NCBI RefSeq assembly: GCF_031191545.1
Contig: NZ_CP133472.1
Location: 1,488,001-1,552,000, forward strand
Source: Schaalia odontolytica
Lineage (GTDB): Bacteria; Actinomycetota; Actinomycetes; Actinomycetales; Actinomycetaceae
Reading direction: 5' to 3'
Length of the DNA: 64,000 nucleotides
The translations under genes and the position numbers were made by a program. Under the pieces are notes generated by a model that saw only the letters and a list, made by a program, of their open reading frames with translations, searched no databases and had not been told where the DNA came from. Positions 16,959 through 26,234 of the stretch are shown in pieces (the first letter of the stretch is position 1; every line of letters starts with the position of its first letter).

Positions 16959-17530
16959 TCGTTGTGCCTGCGGTCCGTCGCCGTGCGCTGGTGCCGGTGT
17001 GACGGTGGGTGAGTGTCATGCCTCGCAGGTGTTTCGGGTGCTGGGGGGTGCCCCCGATGCCTGGCCACTGAGTTACCTATTCTGTTTGCCGGGCCGCTGT
17101 GCGTTCGGTTGGGCGTTAGCCCGCCCGCGAGATCGCCACACGCGTGTATTGCTCGGAGTAGTCGATCGCGAGGCCCGCCCTGGCCCCGCCGCCGCCCGCC
17201 GGTACTGTTGCCATGTTGTGTAGGCGTCTCGGCTCCCTCTGTGCCTGCGGCGCTTTGGATACCGCGTGTGGCTTGGGCCCTGCCTTGGCCTACCGGAACT
17301 GCGAACTAGCCCGGTAGGCCGCGTGGTGGCTCCACGACGGCGGGACTCGGTGGAAGTCCCTTCAGCGTCCAACCCCCTCACGGATGCTCCAAGATCCGAT
17401 CTAGATCCTTGGAACTCCAGTGTTGTGAGGCGTTGACTGTTCATGTCATCGAATTGCGTGTGGCTTGATGGGATTGTGTCCCGATGTGCGCCGCCTGCCA
17501 CGCAACCTCAAGAAGCCCACCGACGGCCTG

Positions 17531-17698
17531 TGTGCAACCGATGGCACCTCTGTCGACACTATCCCGCAGCAGATTGAAACCGCTGACGCCACTGTCACTC
17601 GAGAAGCACCGTTTTTGGGGCATTTGCTGCCGACAGTGGTGCTCTCGGTTTCATGTGCGCGGTGATAACCCTCGACCGTGGTGTCGGCGGTTTCAATG
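17531..17698. repeat. Palindromic repeat cluster, locus A (four 24-base units)
   Basis: Units at 17531-17554 and 17573-17596 read like TGAAACCGGTGGCACCTCTG; units at 17632-17655 and 17675-17698 read as its reverse complement. All are imperfect. The inward-facing layout would fold into a long hairpin around 17597-17631. The same family occurs at 31178-31409. Confidence 0.65.
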
Positions 17699-17922
17699 GT
17701 CCGACGAGAGGGGGCAGCGGTACCGGCGGTTGCACGGCAGCAATCGACGATCCCGTCGGGGTCTCAATAATGAGGAGCGGTCATCGTTGTGCCTCCACAT
17801 CATTTCGAGTCAGAAGTAGAGAGCTTTGTCGAAGGATCATACGGTGACCGCACCCATATTAAACGAGCCGACCACCACACGGTTACACCACTATGCGGGA
17901 CGCTACTCGGCGTGCGGCGCAC

Positions 17923-18107
17923 GCGGATAGGTTATTGCTTCACGGATAGGTTATCAGCATGCGGATAGCCTACTAACCTATCCGCATCGCCGTAGCCTAT
18001 CCGCATCGCCGTAACCTATCCGCATCGCCGTAACCTATCCGCTGATGTACGCCTAGGAAATGCCCAGCATATCGATAGCCTATCCGGGTCGTCGTCACCT
18101 ATCCGCC
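17923..18107. repeat. Iteron-like array of nine TARCCTATCCGC copies
   Basis: Copies start at 17923, 17943 and 17961 (as GCGGATAGG) and, inverted, at 17974, 17993, 18012, 18031, 18076 and 18096. Starts 17974 to 18031 keep an exact 19-base period, with three full units TAACCTATCCGCATCGCCG (one base variant). Orientation flips at 17973, giving a perfect GCGGATAG-N9-CTATCCGC palindrome. The 19-base period is not a multiple of three and the array has no unique spacers, so it is neither coding nor CRISPR. It resembles a multi-site protein-binding array. Confidence 0.85.
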
Positions 18108-18397
18108 GAGCCGGTCTCTTGGCCACCTCAATCGTGAAATAATTGTTGGGGGAGATGTGCGCCGAATGGGGAAGACTCAACCCCATCAGATCCTATTAAT
18201 TCCTCCCTACGGGGTTGAAACCCGTGGATAGGCGCATTGCCCTCGAACACGGCGTGACCTGATTGCTGTCTGTTCCCCCGCACTCAGTAATTCCGCGTGC
18301 ATTTCTCCCGCTCGTGTTTTCAGATGCGACACAGCAGTGTTGGAATTGGAAGGTTCTTGAGGTTTCCTCGAAAAAGTACCGGCTCGCGTTACCTGCG

Positions 18398-18494
18398 AGA
18401 TTTGGGAAAGCGGAGCTTACCAGCGGTAACGCGGCGGTTGTCGGCTCACCGAGTGCAGGGGACCGCCTCGAATACGTCGTGGTCTCCGCCAGCG
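18398..18494. repeat. Direct repeat of about 97 bases, copy 1
   Basis: Matches 18531-18627 without gaps at a 133-base offset with about six mismatches. Contains the segment AGCGGAGCTTACCAGCG. Confidence 0.85.
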
Positions 18495-18530
18495 GTGCGG
18501 GGAAGGTACCGAGCAAGAAGAACGCCTGCA

Positions 18531-18627
18531 AGATTTGGGAAAGCGGAGCTTACCAGCGTTAACGCGGCGGTAGTCGGCTCACCGAGTGCAGGGGGCCGCC
18601 TCGAATACGTCGCTGTTTCCGCCAGCG
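18531..18627. repeat. Direct repeat of about 97 bases, copy 2
   Basis: Second copy of the 18398-18494 sequence. It contains the palindrome GCGTTAACGC where copy 1 has one change. A further 26-base similarity starts at its right end (18621-18646 against about 18690-18715). Confidence 0.85.
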
Positions 18628-18734
18628 CTCCGGGCCCATGCGATTGGCGTGGATGCGTCATGAGCGGGATCGTTGTGCGTGGGGTTGCCAGCGCCCCGTG
18701 CCCATGTGATTGTCGGTGAGATACCCATATATGC

Positions 18735-18762
18735 GGGGCGTGACCCCGAAGGATCACGCCCC
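18735..18762 (-). terminator. Terminator of the flotillin gene
   Basis: GGGGCGTGA / TCACGCCCC with a 10-base loop, downstream of the minus-strand flotillin gene. Confidence 0.7.
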
Positions 18763-18827
18763 GTCAGACCGACGATCCGGCCTCTTGTGTGGTCACCAGC
18801 TGCGTACCGTGAGGGTGGGCCTCGCGC

Positions 18828-20294
18828 TCACTCCTGCGGTGGATTCGGGACGGCGGCATCGCGCACGCCCTCCGCGACCGCATCGGAGATCGTGGGTGAG
18901 ACGACCTTGGCGCCCACAAGCGCCGTGAACATCTGCTGCAGATCCAGGCCCAACGAATCGCCCAGGCCCGCGTTGATCTGGCTAATCGACTTCGTGATGT
19001 CGCCGACCATCTGCGCGTTGTTGCCCTCGCCGTACATCGTGATGGTGTCGACCTTGGAGAGGGGCTCGGCGACAGCGCGCGCCACCTCGGGCAGCGCACG
19101 GAAGTACATCTCCAGCACGGCCGCCTGGTTCATCTTCGTCATGGCCTCAGCCTTCTTCTCGAGGCCCTCGGCCTCGGCCGTCAGCTTCGCGCCGATCGCG
19201 GAGGCCTCAGCGCGTCCGCGAGCCTCGATACCCTGGGCCTCGGCGAGCATGGCCTGCTTGTCGGCGTCGGCCTTCTTGGTACGCTCGAAGGCCTCGGCCT
19301 CGGCCTGGCGCTGGCGCGCGTACAGGGCCGCGTCTGCCTTCTTCTCGGCCGCGTAACGGTCGGCGTCGGCCTTCGCGTTCACCTCGGCCTGCAGCGCCTG
19401 CTTGGTGACGACGACTTCCTTCTCCTTGATGACCGCCTGCTGTTCCTGCTTGACGATGTCAGCCTGCGCGGTCTCGCGCTCGATGTCGCGGCGCTGAATC
19501 TGCGACTGAATCTCGTAGGCGGCGTCGGCCTTCGCCTTCTCGGTGTCTGCCTCCACCTTCAGCGCGGCCTGGCGCTTAGCGAGGTCCGTCTGCTTCTGGG
19601 CGATCTCCAGCTGGGACGCGACCTGGGCGTCGTTCGCTTCCTTCTGGGCGACGGCGGTCGCCTGCGCGACCTCCTTCTGAGCGTTCGCCTTCGCGATGGC
19701 CGCAGTCTTGCGGATCTGCTCCGTGTTGTCGATACCGAGGTTGTCGATGACGCCGTTCTGGTCGGTGACGTTCTGGATGTTGAAGGCGACGATCTCGAGG
19801 CCCATCTCCTCCAGGTCCTGCTTCGCGTTCTCTTGAACACGCTCGGAGAAGGCGGCGCGGTCGGTGATGATGTCGGTGAGGCGCATCTGGCCGATGATGG
19901 CGCGCAGGTGGCCCTCGAGGGTGTCACGTACCTCCTCTGAGATCTCGGAGGTCGTCTTGTACAGGAAGTTACGCGTTGCAGCGCGGAATAACGTCGGGTC
20001 ATCGGTCGCGATGCGGACCTTGACGGCGGCGTCGACTCGCACGTTGATGTAGTCGTTCGTGGGGACGAAGTCCGTGGTCTGGGCATCGACGGAAATCATC
20101 GAGGCGGTCATGGTGTCCACGCGCTCCAGCAGCGGGAACTTCCAACCCGTCTTACCGTGCAGCACGCGCTGGCCGCGCGGGCCGGAGATCACCTTGATTT
20201 CGCCCGGCGACGCAGAGACAAAGCTAGCCCACAGGAACAGAAGAAAGAAGAGAGTTACCGCGCCGGCAATGGCTGCGATGACCAGAAGAGACAT
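18828..20294 (-). CDS. Flotillin-family (SPFH domain) membrane scaffold protein
   Basis: 488 residues. An N-terminal membrane helix (about 3-27) is followed by an SPFH/band-7 domain (about 28-190, with GKTGWKFPLLERVDTM and the SVDAQTTDF strand), then a long Ala/Glu/Lys-rich coiled coil (about 195-380: QKEVAQATAVAQKEANDAQV and similar) and the flotillin C-terminal domain with AEGLEKKAEAM. This is the layout of bacterial flotillins such as YuaG/FloT, which organise membrane microdomains. It stands alone; the NfeD-type partner often found next to flotillins is absent. Confidence 0.92.
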   Translation of the reverse strand: MSLLVIAAIAGAVTLFFLLFLWASFVSASPGEIKVISGPRGQRVLHGKTGWKFPLLERVDTMTASMISVDAQTTDFVPTNDYINVRVDAAVKVRIATDDPTLFRAATRNFLYKTTSEISEEVRDTLEGHLRAIIGQMRLTDIITDRAAFSERVQENAKQDLEEMGLEIVAFNIQNVTDQNGVIDNLGIDNTEQIRKTAAIAKANAQKEVAQATAVAQKEANDAQVASQLEIAQKQTDLAKRQAALKVEADTEKAKADAAYEIQSQIQRRDIERETAQADIVKQEQQAVIKEKEVVVTKQALQAEVNAKADADRYAAEKKADAALYARQRQAEAEAFERTKKADADKQAMLAEAQGIEARGRAEASAIGAKLTAEAEGLEKKAEAMTKMNQAAVLEMYFRALPEVARAVAEPLSKVDTITMYGEGNNAQMVGDITKSISQINAGLGDSLGLDLQQMFTALVGAKVVSPTISDAVAEGVRDAAVPNPPQE

Positions 20295-20445
20295 GATAGC
20301 TGCTTTCAGGTGAGGGATGCGGCTCCTACTTTCGTGCAGCCGCGCAACGGGTCAGGATAGCAGGGAATGACTCGTGGCTCAAACCTGTTGCTTGATAGAC
20401 GTTCCAGAGAAACTCCCCCGGTCTCTTCTGTCCCCACGATGCCTC

Positions 20446-20475
20446 TTGAAACCGGACGATTGTGCGCCGTATGAT
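20446..20475 (+). promoter_or_regulatory. Predicted promoter of the KPVLYLYP protein gene
   Basis: TTGAAA (20446-20451), an 18-base spacer and TATGAT (20470-20475), 70 bases before the ATG at 20545. Confidence 0.45.
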
Positions 20476-20544
20476 GAGACAACCGCGCGATGAGACGCAG
20501 CTATGAGTACCCAACGGCGGGCGAGTGTAGAAAGAAACGGCACC

Positions 20545-21234
20545 ATGAAGAAAGCACTGATCGTTATCGGAGTCGTGGTCGTTGCAGCACTTGCATGTTT
20601 TGTCGCCTGCAACATGGTGAATAACGAGCCTGTCGCGAAAAAGCCGGTCCTGTACCTGTACCCGCAGGAGGAACGTCACCTCACGGTGACACTTGACCTG
20701 GAAGGAAGCCTCGACACCGTCTACCCGGCCCCGGATTCTCAGCAGTCGACGGAGCGGGGGACGCAGGCCTCGTGGATGGTGACCGCTTCTCCCGACGGGA
20801 CCCTCGCAGACCAAGAGGGGCGCACGTACCCATCGCTCTTCTGGGATGGGTACGCGCCCCTCCCGGACCCCGAGACCGGCTTCGTGGTCGCTCGCGAGGA
20901 TGCCGTTTCTTTCTTGGAGGATAAGCTCGCCCAGCTGGGTCTCAACGACCGAGAGGCAGCCGACTTCATCACCTACTGGGCACCGCATATCCGTGCACAT
21001 GAGCACACGTTTGTGTCCTTCGACGCGAGCACCTACGTGCAGGCGGCTTCCTACCGTTTCGCGGATGAGGCCGGGAATCAAGTCGAGCCGGACACCTTCA
21101 TTCGGGTGTTTATGTCGATCCGTGAGGCGCGAGCCGATACGGTCGTTCAGCCTCAGTCCTTAACCGCGCCGCCAACGCGCACCGGCTTTGTCGCCGTCGA
21201 GTGGGGCGGGACGGAACGCAACAGAATCTCGTAA
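20545..21234 (+). CDS. Membrane-anchored or lipoprotein of the KPVLYLYP family, unknown function
   Basis: 229 residues from the ATG at 20545, which follows AGAAA; an in-frame ATG at 20503 has no ribosome site and would put residues before the signal segment. The N-terminus is a hydrophobic anchor with two cysteines (LACFVACNM), possibly a non-standard lipobox. The exported domain begins KKPVLYLYPQEE and contains SPDGTLADQEGRTYPSLFWDGY; this block is familiar from uncharacterised secreted proteins in Firmicutes and Actinobacteria. No catalytic motif is known. The TTGAAA/TATGAT promoter lies upstream. Confidence 0.7.
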   Translation: MKKALIVIGVVVVAALACFVACNMVNNEPVAKKPVLYLYPQEERHLTVTLDLEGSLDTVYPAPDSQQSTERGTQASWMVTASPDGTLADQEGRTYPSLFWDGYAPLPDPETGFVVAREDAVSFLEDKLAQLGLNDREAADFITYWAPHIRAHEHTFVSFDASTYVQAASYRFADEAGNQVEPDTFIRVFMSIREARADTVVQPQSLTAPPTRTGFVAVEWGGTERNRIS

Positions 21235-21327
21235 CTGACCGTGCGGGCGAGCGAAAAAGCGACCCACGCGACACAATGGAAGCATAGAGTGGTGAGACGA
21301 TGCCACCACGAACAGGAAGGTAGTGAC

Positions 21328-22533
21328 ATGGCCCAGGACTGGACCCGCATTGAAGGCATGATCATCGGCCACGATCTGGATCCCAGCGTGGTGGCTGGTG
21401 AACTGAAGGAGCGTTCGATTCTCGCTCAGCTTGAGTGGTTCCCGTCGTCGCCTCAGCTGCTCGGGCTTAACGTCGCGGTCTCCGACGAGCGCGTTGCTAC
21501 CGTGCCCGCCGGCTCGACGGAGGTCGTTCCCGGCCTGACGCCCGCCGAGCTGGCCAGTGAACTTGCCATCCTATTCGACGCCGAGGTGCGCATCGGCAAC
21601 GCGACCGCAGACCACCTGCCCGAGGGCGACTCGCCGCTCGGTAAGGTCTGGCCCTCTGACGACGAGGAGCTTGAGGCCATCGAGCCTGCCCCGACCCGCA
21701 TTGTCGAGATCGGTCGTACCCCCGCCTCGTCCGTGCCGCTCCTGGCTGCCCTTGAGGGCGTGGATCTGGGCGACCTCGAGCTCGCTGATGGACACCGTGC
21801 GCTTCTCGCTGAGCTGCCCGCCGAGAAGGAGGGCTGGAACTTCGGCGACCTGCCGCTGGTCACCCTCTCCGTGACGGACGGCGAATTCCAGGTCTTCCTG
21901 GTCACCGACGACCACCTCGAGCACATCATCTCCCACAACTGGAGCATGGACGCAGCGATCGTTCCCGGCGGACACGATCGCACCGCCGAACTGCCCGGCG
22001 AGGTCATCGACCTGGTTGGCGATCGCCTTGACCTCCAGGAGATTGCCGAGGCCGTCCCCGGCTCGGATGCCGACGCGTTGTGGGCATCGGTGGCAACGAC
22101 CGGCGAGGAGTCCGTCTGGAAGGTCGTGCGCGCGCTTGGCCTGCCCGGCTCGGTTGCAGGCTTCCTCCTGGGCACCACCGACATCGAAGATGTCGAGGGC
22201 GTCTCCGTACACCTGGCGCGCGGCATCTCTAACGCGATTGGGCGCAGCGTCGACATCATGATGGGCCAGCCTCAGTCGGTTGTGAAGCCCCTGTGGAACT
22301 CCTACGAGTCCGTGGCCGTCGAGCGCCCGTGGATCATCCACGCCGCAGTTGCCACCGAAGCCATCGTCGGCACCGGCATGCTCGTTGCCGCCGTGCGTGC
22401 CTCGTCGCCGCGCTCGGGTTGGATGCGCTTCGCGGGCATCGTGGGTGGCCTGATGGTCGTGGACTCCATCGCCGAGCTTTCCCTGGCCAAGCACGTCTCC
22501 AAGCGCTTTACGCGCCGCGCGGGCGAAGCGTAA
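21328..22533 (+). CDS. Actinobacterial protein of unknown function with C-terminal membrane segments
   Basis: 401 residues from the ATG at 21328 behind AGGAAGG; the frame from 21241 has no ribosome site. The first 330 residues are acidic and soluble-looking, without a signal peptide. Two hydrophobic segments follow near the C-terminus (WIIHAAVATEAIVGTGMLVA and FAGIVGGLMVVDSIAELSLA), and the chain ends in a basic tail (KRFTRRAGEA). The layout suggests a cytosolic domain tethered to the membrane. The family was not recognised. Confidence 0.75.
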   Translation: MAQDWTRIEGMIIGHDLDPSVVAGELKERSILAQLEWFPSSPQLLGLNVAVSDERVATVPAGSTEVVPGLTPAELASELAILFDAEVRIGNATADHLPEGDSPLGKVWPSDDEELEAIEPAPTRIVEIGRTPASSVPLLAALEGVDLGDLELADGHRALLAELPAEKEGWNFGDLPLVTLSVTDGEFQVFLVTDDHLEHIISHNWSMDAAIVPGGHDRTAELPGEVIDLVGDRLDLQEIAEAVPGSDADALWASVATTGEESVWKVVRALGLPGSVAGFLLGTTDIEDVEGVSVHLARGISNAIGRSVDIMMGQPQSVVKPLWNSYESVAVERPWIIHAAVATEAIVGTGMLVAAVRASSPRSGWMRFAGIVGGLMVVDSIAELSLAKHVSKRFTRRAGEA

Positions 22534-22559
22534 AACGTCAGCTGACACATACATAACAG

Positions 22560-22591
22560 GTAGCCGGGGTCGCGTGAGCGACCCCGGCTAC
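22560..22591. terminator. Bidirectional terminator
   Basis: GTAGCCGGGGTCGC / GCGACCCCGGCTAC with a 4-base loop, between the convergent 21328 and 22635 genes. Confidence 0.85.
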
Positions 22592-22634
22592 CTCGTCCGT
22601 TGTCGGTGGTGCGCGGACCGACCGCGCCTACCCG

Positions 22635-23378
22635 TTAGGCCTTCAGGGCATCGGCGGGGAAGTCCTGCGGGCGATCGGTGAAGATGCCGGTGACGCCCCA
22701 CGAGGCTAGCTCGCGGGCCTGCTCCACGTCGTTGACGGTCCACACGTTGACCTCAAAGTCAGCGTCGCGCATTGCGCGCACGTCGGACTCGGTGAGGCCC
22801 CGGGCGCCCGGGTGAATGGCGGTGGCGCCCAGGGCGGCCGCGCCCTCGCGCCATTCCTCGGAGGCGCGCTCGATCAGCCAGCCCAGAGCGATCGTCGGGC
22901 ACTTCTCATGGAAGGCGGCGAGCAGCTCGTGGTCGAAGGAAGAGACGAGGAGTTGCGAGGGAACCTTGTCTCCGGCGAGTGTGACGGCAAGGGCCTCGAT
23001 GAGGCGTTCGCGCAGGCGATCCCCGCCCGCGCACGGCTTGATCTCCAGGTTCGCGCCCATCTGCTGCGCGTGCGCGAATGCGAGAGCGTCCGCGGCCTCG
23101 GGAATACGTTCGAAACGGTAGGTGTCGGAGAACCAGCGGCCCGCGTCCAGGCGGCGCAGCTCGGAGTACCCGATCCGGTAGTACGAGCCCGAGCCGGTCG
23201 TCGTACGGTCCAACGTGTCGTCGTGGATGACGATGAGAGAGCCGTCGCCGGCGATATCCACGTCGAACTCGAACCAGCGGGCACCGACCTCCATCGCCTT
23301 GGAGAACGCGGCAATCGTGTTCTCCGGCGCGAGCGAGGAAGCGCCCCTGTGGGCAAAGATGCGGGGGAATTCAGACAT
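22635..23378 (-). CDS. Glycerophosphodiester phosphodiesterase
   Basis: 247 residues from the ATG at 23378, which has AGGAGC upstream and opens at the conserved FAHRGASSLAPENTIAAF; the longer frame to 23744 is a shadow of the DUF4032 gene. GDPD motifs: HRG and PENT (substrate/metal), E-F-D-V in FEFDVDIAGDGSLIVIHDD, then EIKP, and the C-terminal VNVWTVND. It hydrolyses glycerophosphodiesters to glycerol 3-phosphate and an alcohol; no signal peptide, so it is the cytosolic (UgpQ-like) type. It sits 37 bases after the DUF4032 gene in the same orientation. Confidence 0.93.
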   Translation of the reverse strand: MSEFPRIFAHRGASSLAPENTIAAFSKAMEVGARWFEFDVDIAGDGSLIVIHDDTLDRTTTGSGSYYRIGYSELRRLDAGRWFSDTYRFERIPEAADALAFAHAQQMGANLEIKPCAGGDRLRERLIEALAVTLAGDKVPSQLLVSSFDHELLAAFHEKCPTIALGWLIERASEEWREGAAALGATAIHPGARGLTESDVRAMRDADFEVNVWTVNDVEQARELASWGVTGIFTDRPQDFPADALKA

Positions 23379-23415
23379 AGGTGCTCCTAGCGTGAACGGG
23401 AGGGGCGTTGTGCCC

Positions 23416-24678
23416 TCACCACAGGTCGGGGTTCGCCTCGGCGCTGAGCATAGAGGAGCGGCCAGGACCGGGTCCGATGAGGACGGCCTCGTCGCGCTTG
23501 GACGGCAAGATGTTCTCGATGTAGGAGGCGACGGCCTCCTCACCGGGAATGTCGTGACCGGCCTGCTGGGCCATGTACCAGCGGTGTTCGAGGTACTCGT
23601 GATACAGCTGAGCCGGCTCGAGCTTGCCAGCGAGTTCGCGTGGAATCGCGCGCACGACGGGCGTGAACACGTCGGTAATCCACTCGTGGGCGGCCTGCTC
23701 AAGGGGAATGTCCTGCAGCCCACTCGTCGCGCGCCACACGTCAATGTCTGCGAGGAGGCGGGCGGCCTGGTGTTCGCCGACGTCCATCCCGGTCAGGCGC
23801 ATGAACTTACGGTTGTGGTGCCCGGCGTCGACCACCTTGGGCTGGATGACCAGATGCTCGCCCGACGAATCCGATGCCATGTGCAGCTCGGCGACATCGA
23901 ACCCGAGGTCGTTGAGGCGGCGAATGCGCTCATTGACGAGGTATTGGCGCTGCGTGTTCGGGATTGATTCCTCGGCGGTGACCTCATTCCACAGCAGATC
24001 GTACTGGGTGCGGATGCGGTCGCCGACATCAATGGGGTCGGCATCCTCCGGGAAGAAGCCGCCTGCCTGCAGGTCCATGAGCTCACCGATGATGTTTGTG
24101 CGCGCCAGGTCGACGTCGTATTCGCGCTGCCCGGGGGTGAGTCTCGGGTGCAACTCGCCGGTTTCGGCGTCCACCAGGTAGGCGGCAAACTCTCCGGCGT
24201 CGCGGCGGAAGAGCGTATTCGACAGGGACACGTCGCCCCAGTAGAAGCCCAGGAGATGCAGACGCACGAGGAGGAGAGCGAGTGCGTCGATGAGACGCGT
24301 CGCCGTATCCTCGCGCATCGACAGGGAGAAAAGCGCGCGGTATGGCAGCGAGAACTGCAGGTGCTCGGTGACGAGGGCGGCATTGAGTTCCTCCCCGTCG
24401 GCGCTCTCGCGGCCCGTGATGACGGCAACGGGGTGGACAGATGGGGCATCGAGGCGGGTGAGGTCGCGCAGGCGGTCGTACTCATGGTGGGCGACTGTCG
24501 GCCCGATTTCCTTGATGGCGAGCACGCGTCCGGACAGGTTTACGAAGCGCACGATATGGCGGGAAATGCCGCGGGGAAGCGCAGCGAGTAGGTTGGACGG
24601 CCACTCCTCAAGGGGGACATCCCAGGGGAGGTCCAGGAGTGCGGGGTCGACCGCGGCCGCAGTAATGTCCAAAGCCAT
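23416..24678 (-). CDS. DUF4032 protein with kinase-like N-terminus
   Basis: 420 residues. The N-terminal half has a protein-kinase-like fold: an ATP-loop-like start (LSGRVLAIKEIGPTVAHHEY, with Lys and Glu), a hinge, then GFYWGDVSLSNTLFRRDAG in place of HRD-N, and AYLVDAETGE in place of DFG. The C-terminal half is the DUF4032 domain. Catalytic Asp and Asn are kept, so phosphotransfer to a small molecule is possible, but the substrate is unknown. It is followed closely by the glycerophosphodiesterase and probably co-transcribed with it. Confidence 0.85.
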   Translation of the reverse strand: MALDITAAAVDPALLDLPWDVPLEEWPSNLLAALPRGISRHIVRFVNLSGRVLAIKEIGPTVAHHEYDRLRDLTRLDAPSVHPVAVITGRESADGEELNAALVTEHLQFSLPYRALFSLSMREDTATRLIDALALLLVRLHLLGFYWGDVSLSNTLFRRDAGEFAAYLVDAETGELHPRLTPGQREYDVDLARTNIIGELMDLQAGGFFPEDADPIDVGDRIRTQYDLLWNEVTAEESIPNTQRQYLVNERIRRLNDLGFDVAELHMASDSSGEHLVIQPKVVDAGHHNRKFMRLTGMDVGEHQAARLLADIDVWRATSGLQDIPLEQAAHEWITDVFTPVVRAIPRELAGKLEPAQLYHEYLEHRWYMAQQAGHDIPGEEAVASYIENILPSKRDEAVLIGPGPGRSSMLSAEANPDLW

Positions 24679-24771
24679 GATCTCTATTCTCTCACCTCTG
24701 AGGGTATTCGCCTAGTACGAAACCTGGAGAGTACACGATTTGAGCTGAGGATTCGTGATGGCATAGCGAAA

Positions 24772-24812
24772 CCCCGGCCTCGTCCAGGAGGTACGAGAGG
24801 ACGAGGCCGGGG
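24772..24812 (-). terminator. Terminator of the ABC ATPase gene
   Basis: CCCCGGCCTCGTCC / GGACGAGGCCGGGG with a 13-base loop, immediately downstream of the minus-strand ATPase gene. Another pair of the recurring GACGAGGCCGGGG word. Confidence 0.8.
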
Positions 24813-24842
24813 CCGTCTATCGGCATGCGCGGACGCTATGCG

Positions 24843-25973
<1,131 letters not shown>

Positions 25974-26234
25974 GGAGTTTTCCTTCCCACCGGCAGGTAC
26001 GTGCCGGACGATCCGTAGTGGGGTGACCGTGGAGCGTCTTCGCCCACGGAGTGCGAACGCGGATCGTTCCGCGCGCGCGACTAACTGCGAAGTTAGCACG
26101 TCTGTGTGTGGGTGTACAGTCCGGGTCGGATGCTGGATTACTGGTGGGTGTTCGGCTGTCATCGACTGGGACGAGGCCGGGGTCCCTGCGCGCGGATGCC
26201 CGCAGATGGGGGAGTGGCCAGGTAGTCTGAGGGC

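Larger units (their letters stand above)
16959..18734. other. Gene-free block of about 1.8 kb with three repeat systems
   Basis: No open frame here has a ribosome site and a believable protein. From 16959 to about 17520 nothing recognisable is seen. The rest holds the palindromic repeat units at 17531-17698, the 9-copy TARCCTATCCGC array at 17923-18107 and a direct repeat of about 97 bases at 18398-18627. Frames that cross the direct repeat (18263-18719) translate both copies but in different frames, so they are not treated as genes. Confidence 0.7.

Noticed and set aside
16960..17520. Structured RNA (RNase P, tmRNA or SRP RNA)
   Set aside because: The expected conserved cores of these RNAs were not found in the stretch; short inverted repeats present are not specific.
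17923..18107. CRISPR array
   Set aside because: The copies are contiguous or nearly so, with an exact 19-base period and no unique spacers, and the orientation flips inside the array.
18263..18719. Two overlapping short proteins across the direct repeat
   Set aside because: The repeat copies are read in different frames and neither frame has a ribosome site; the repeat is more likely non-coding.
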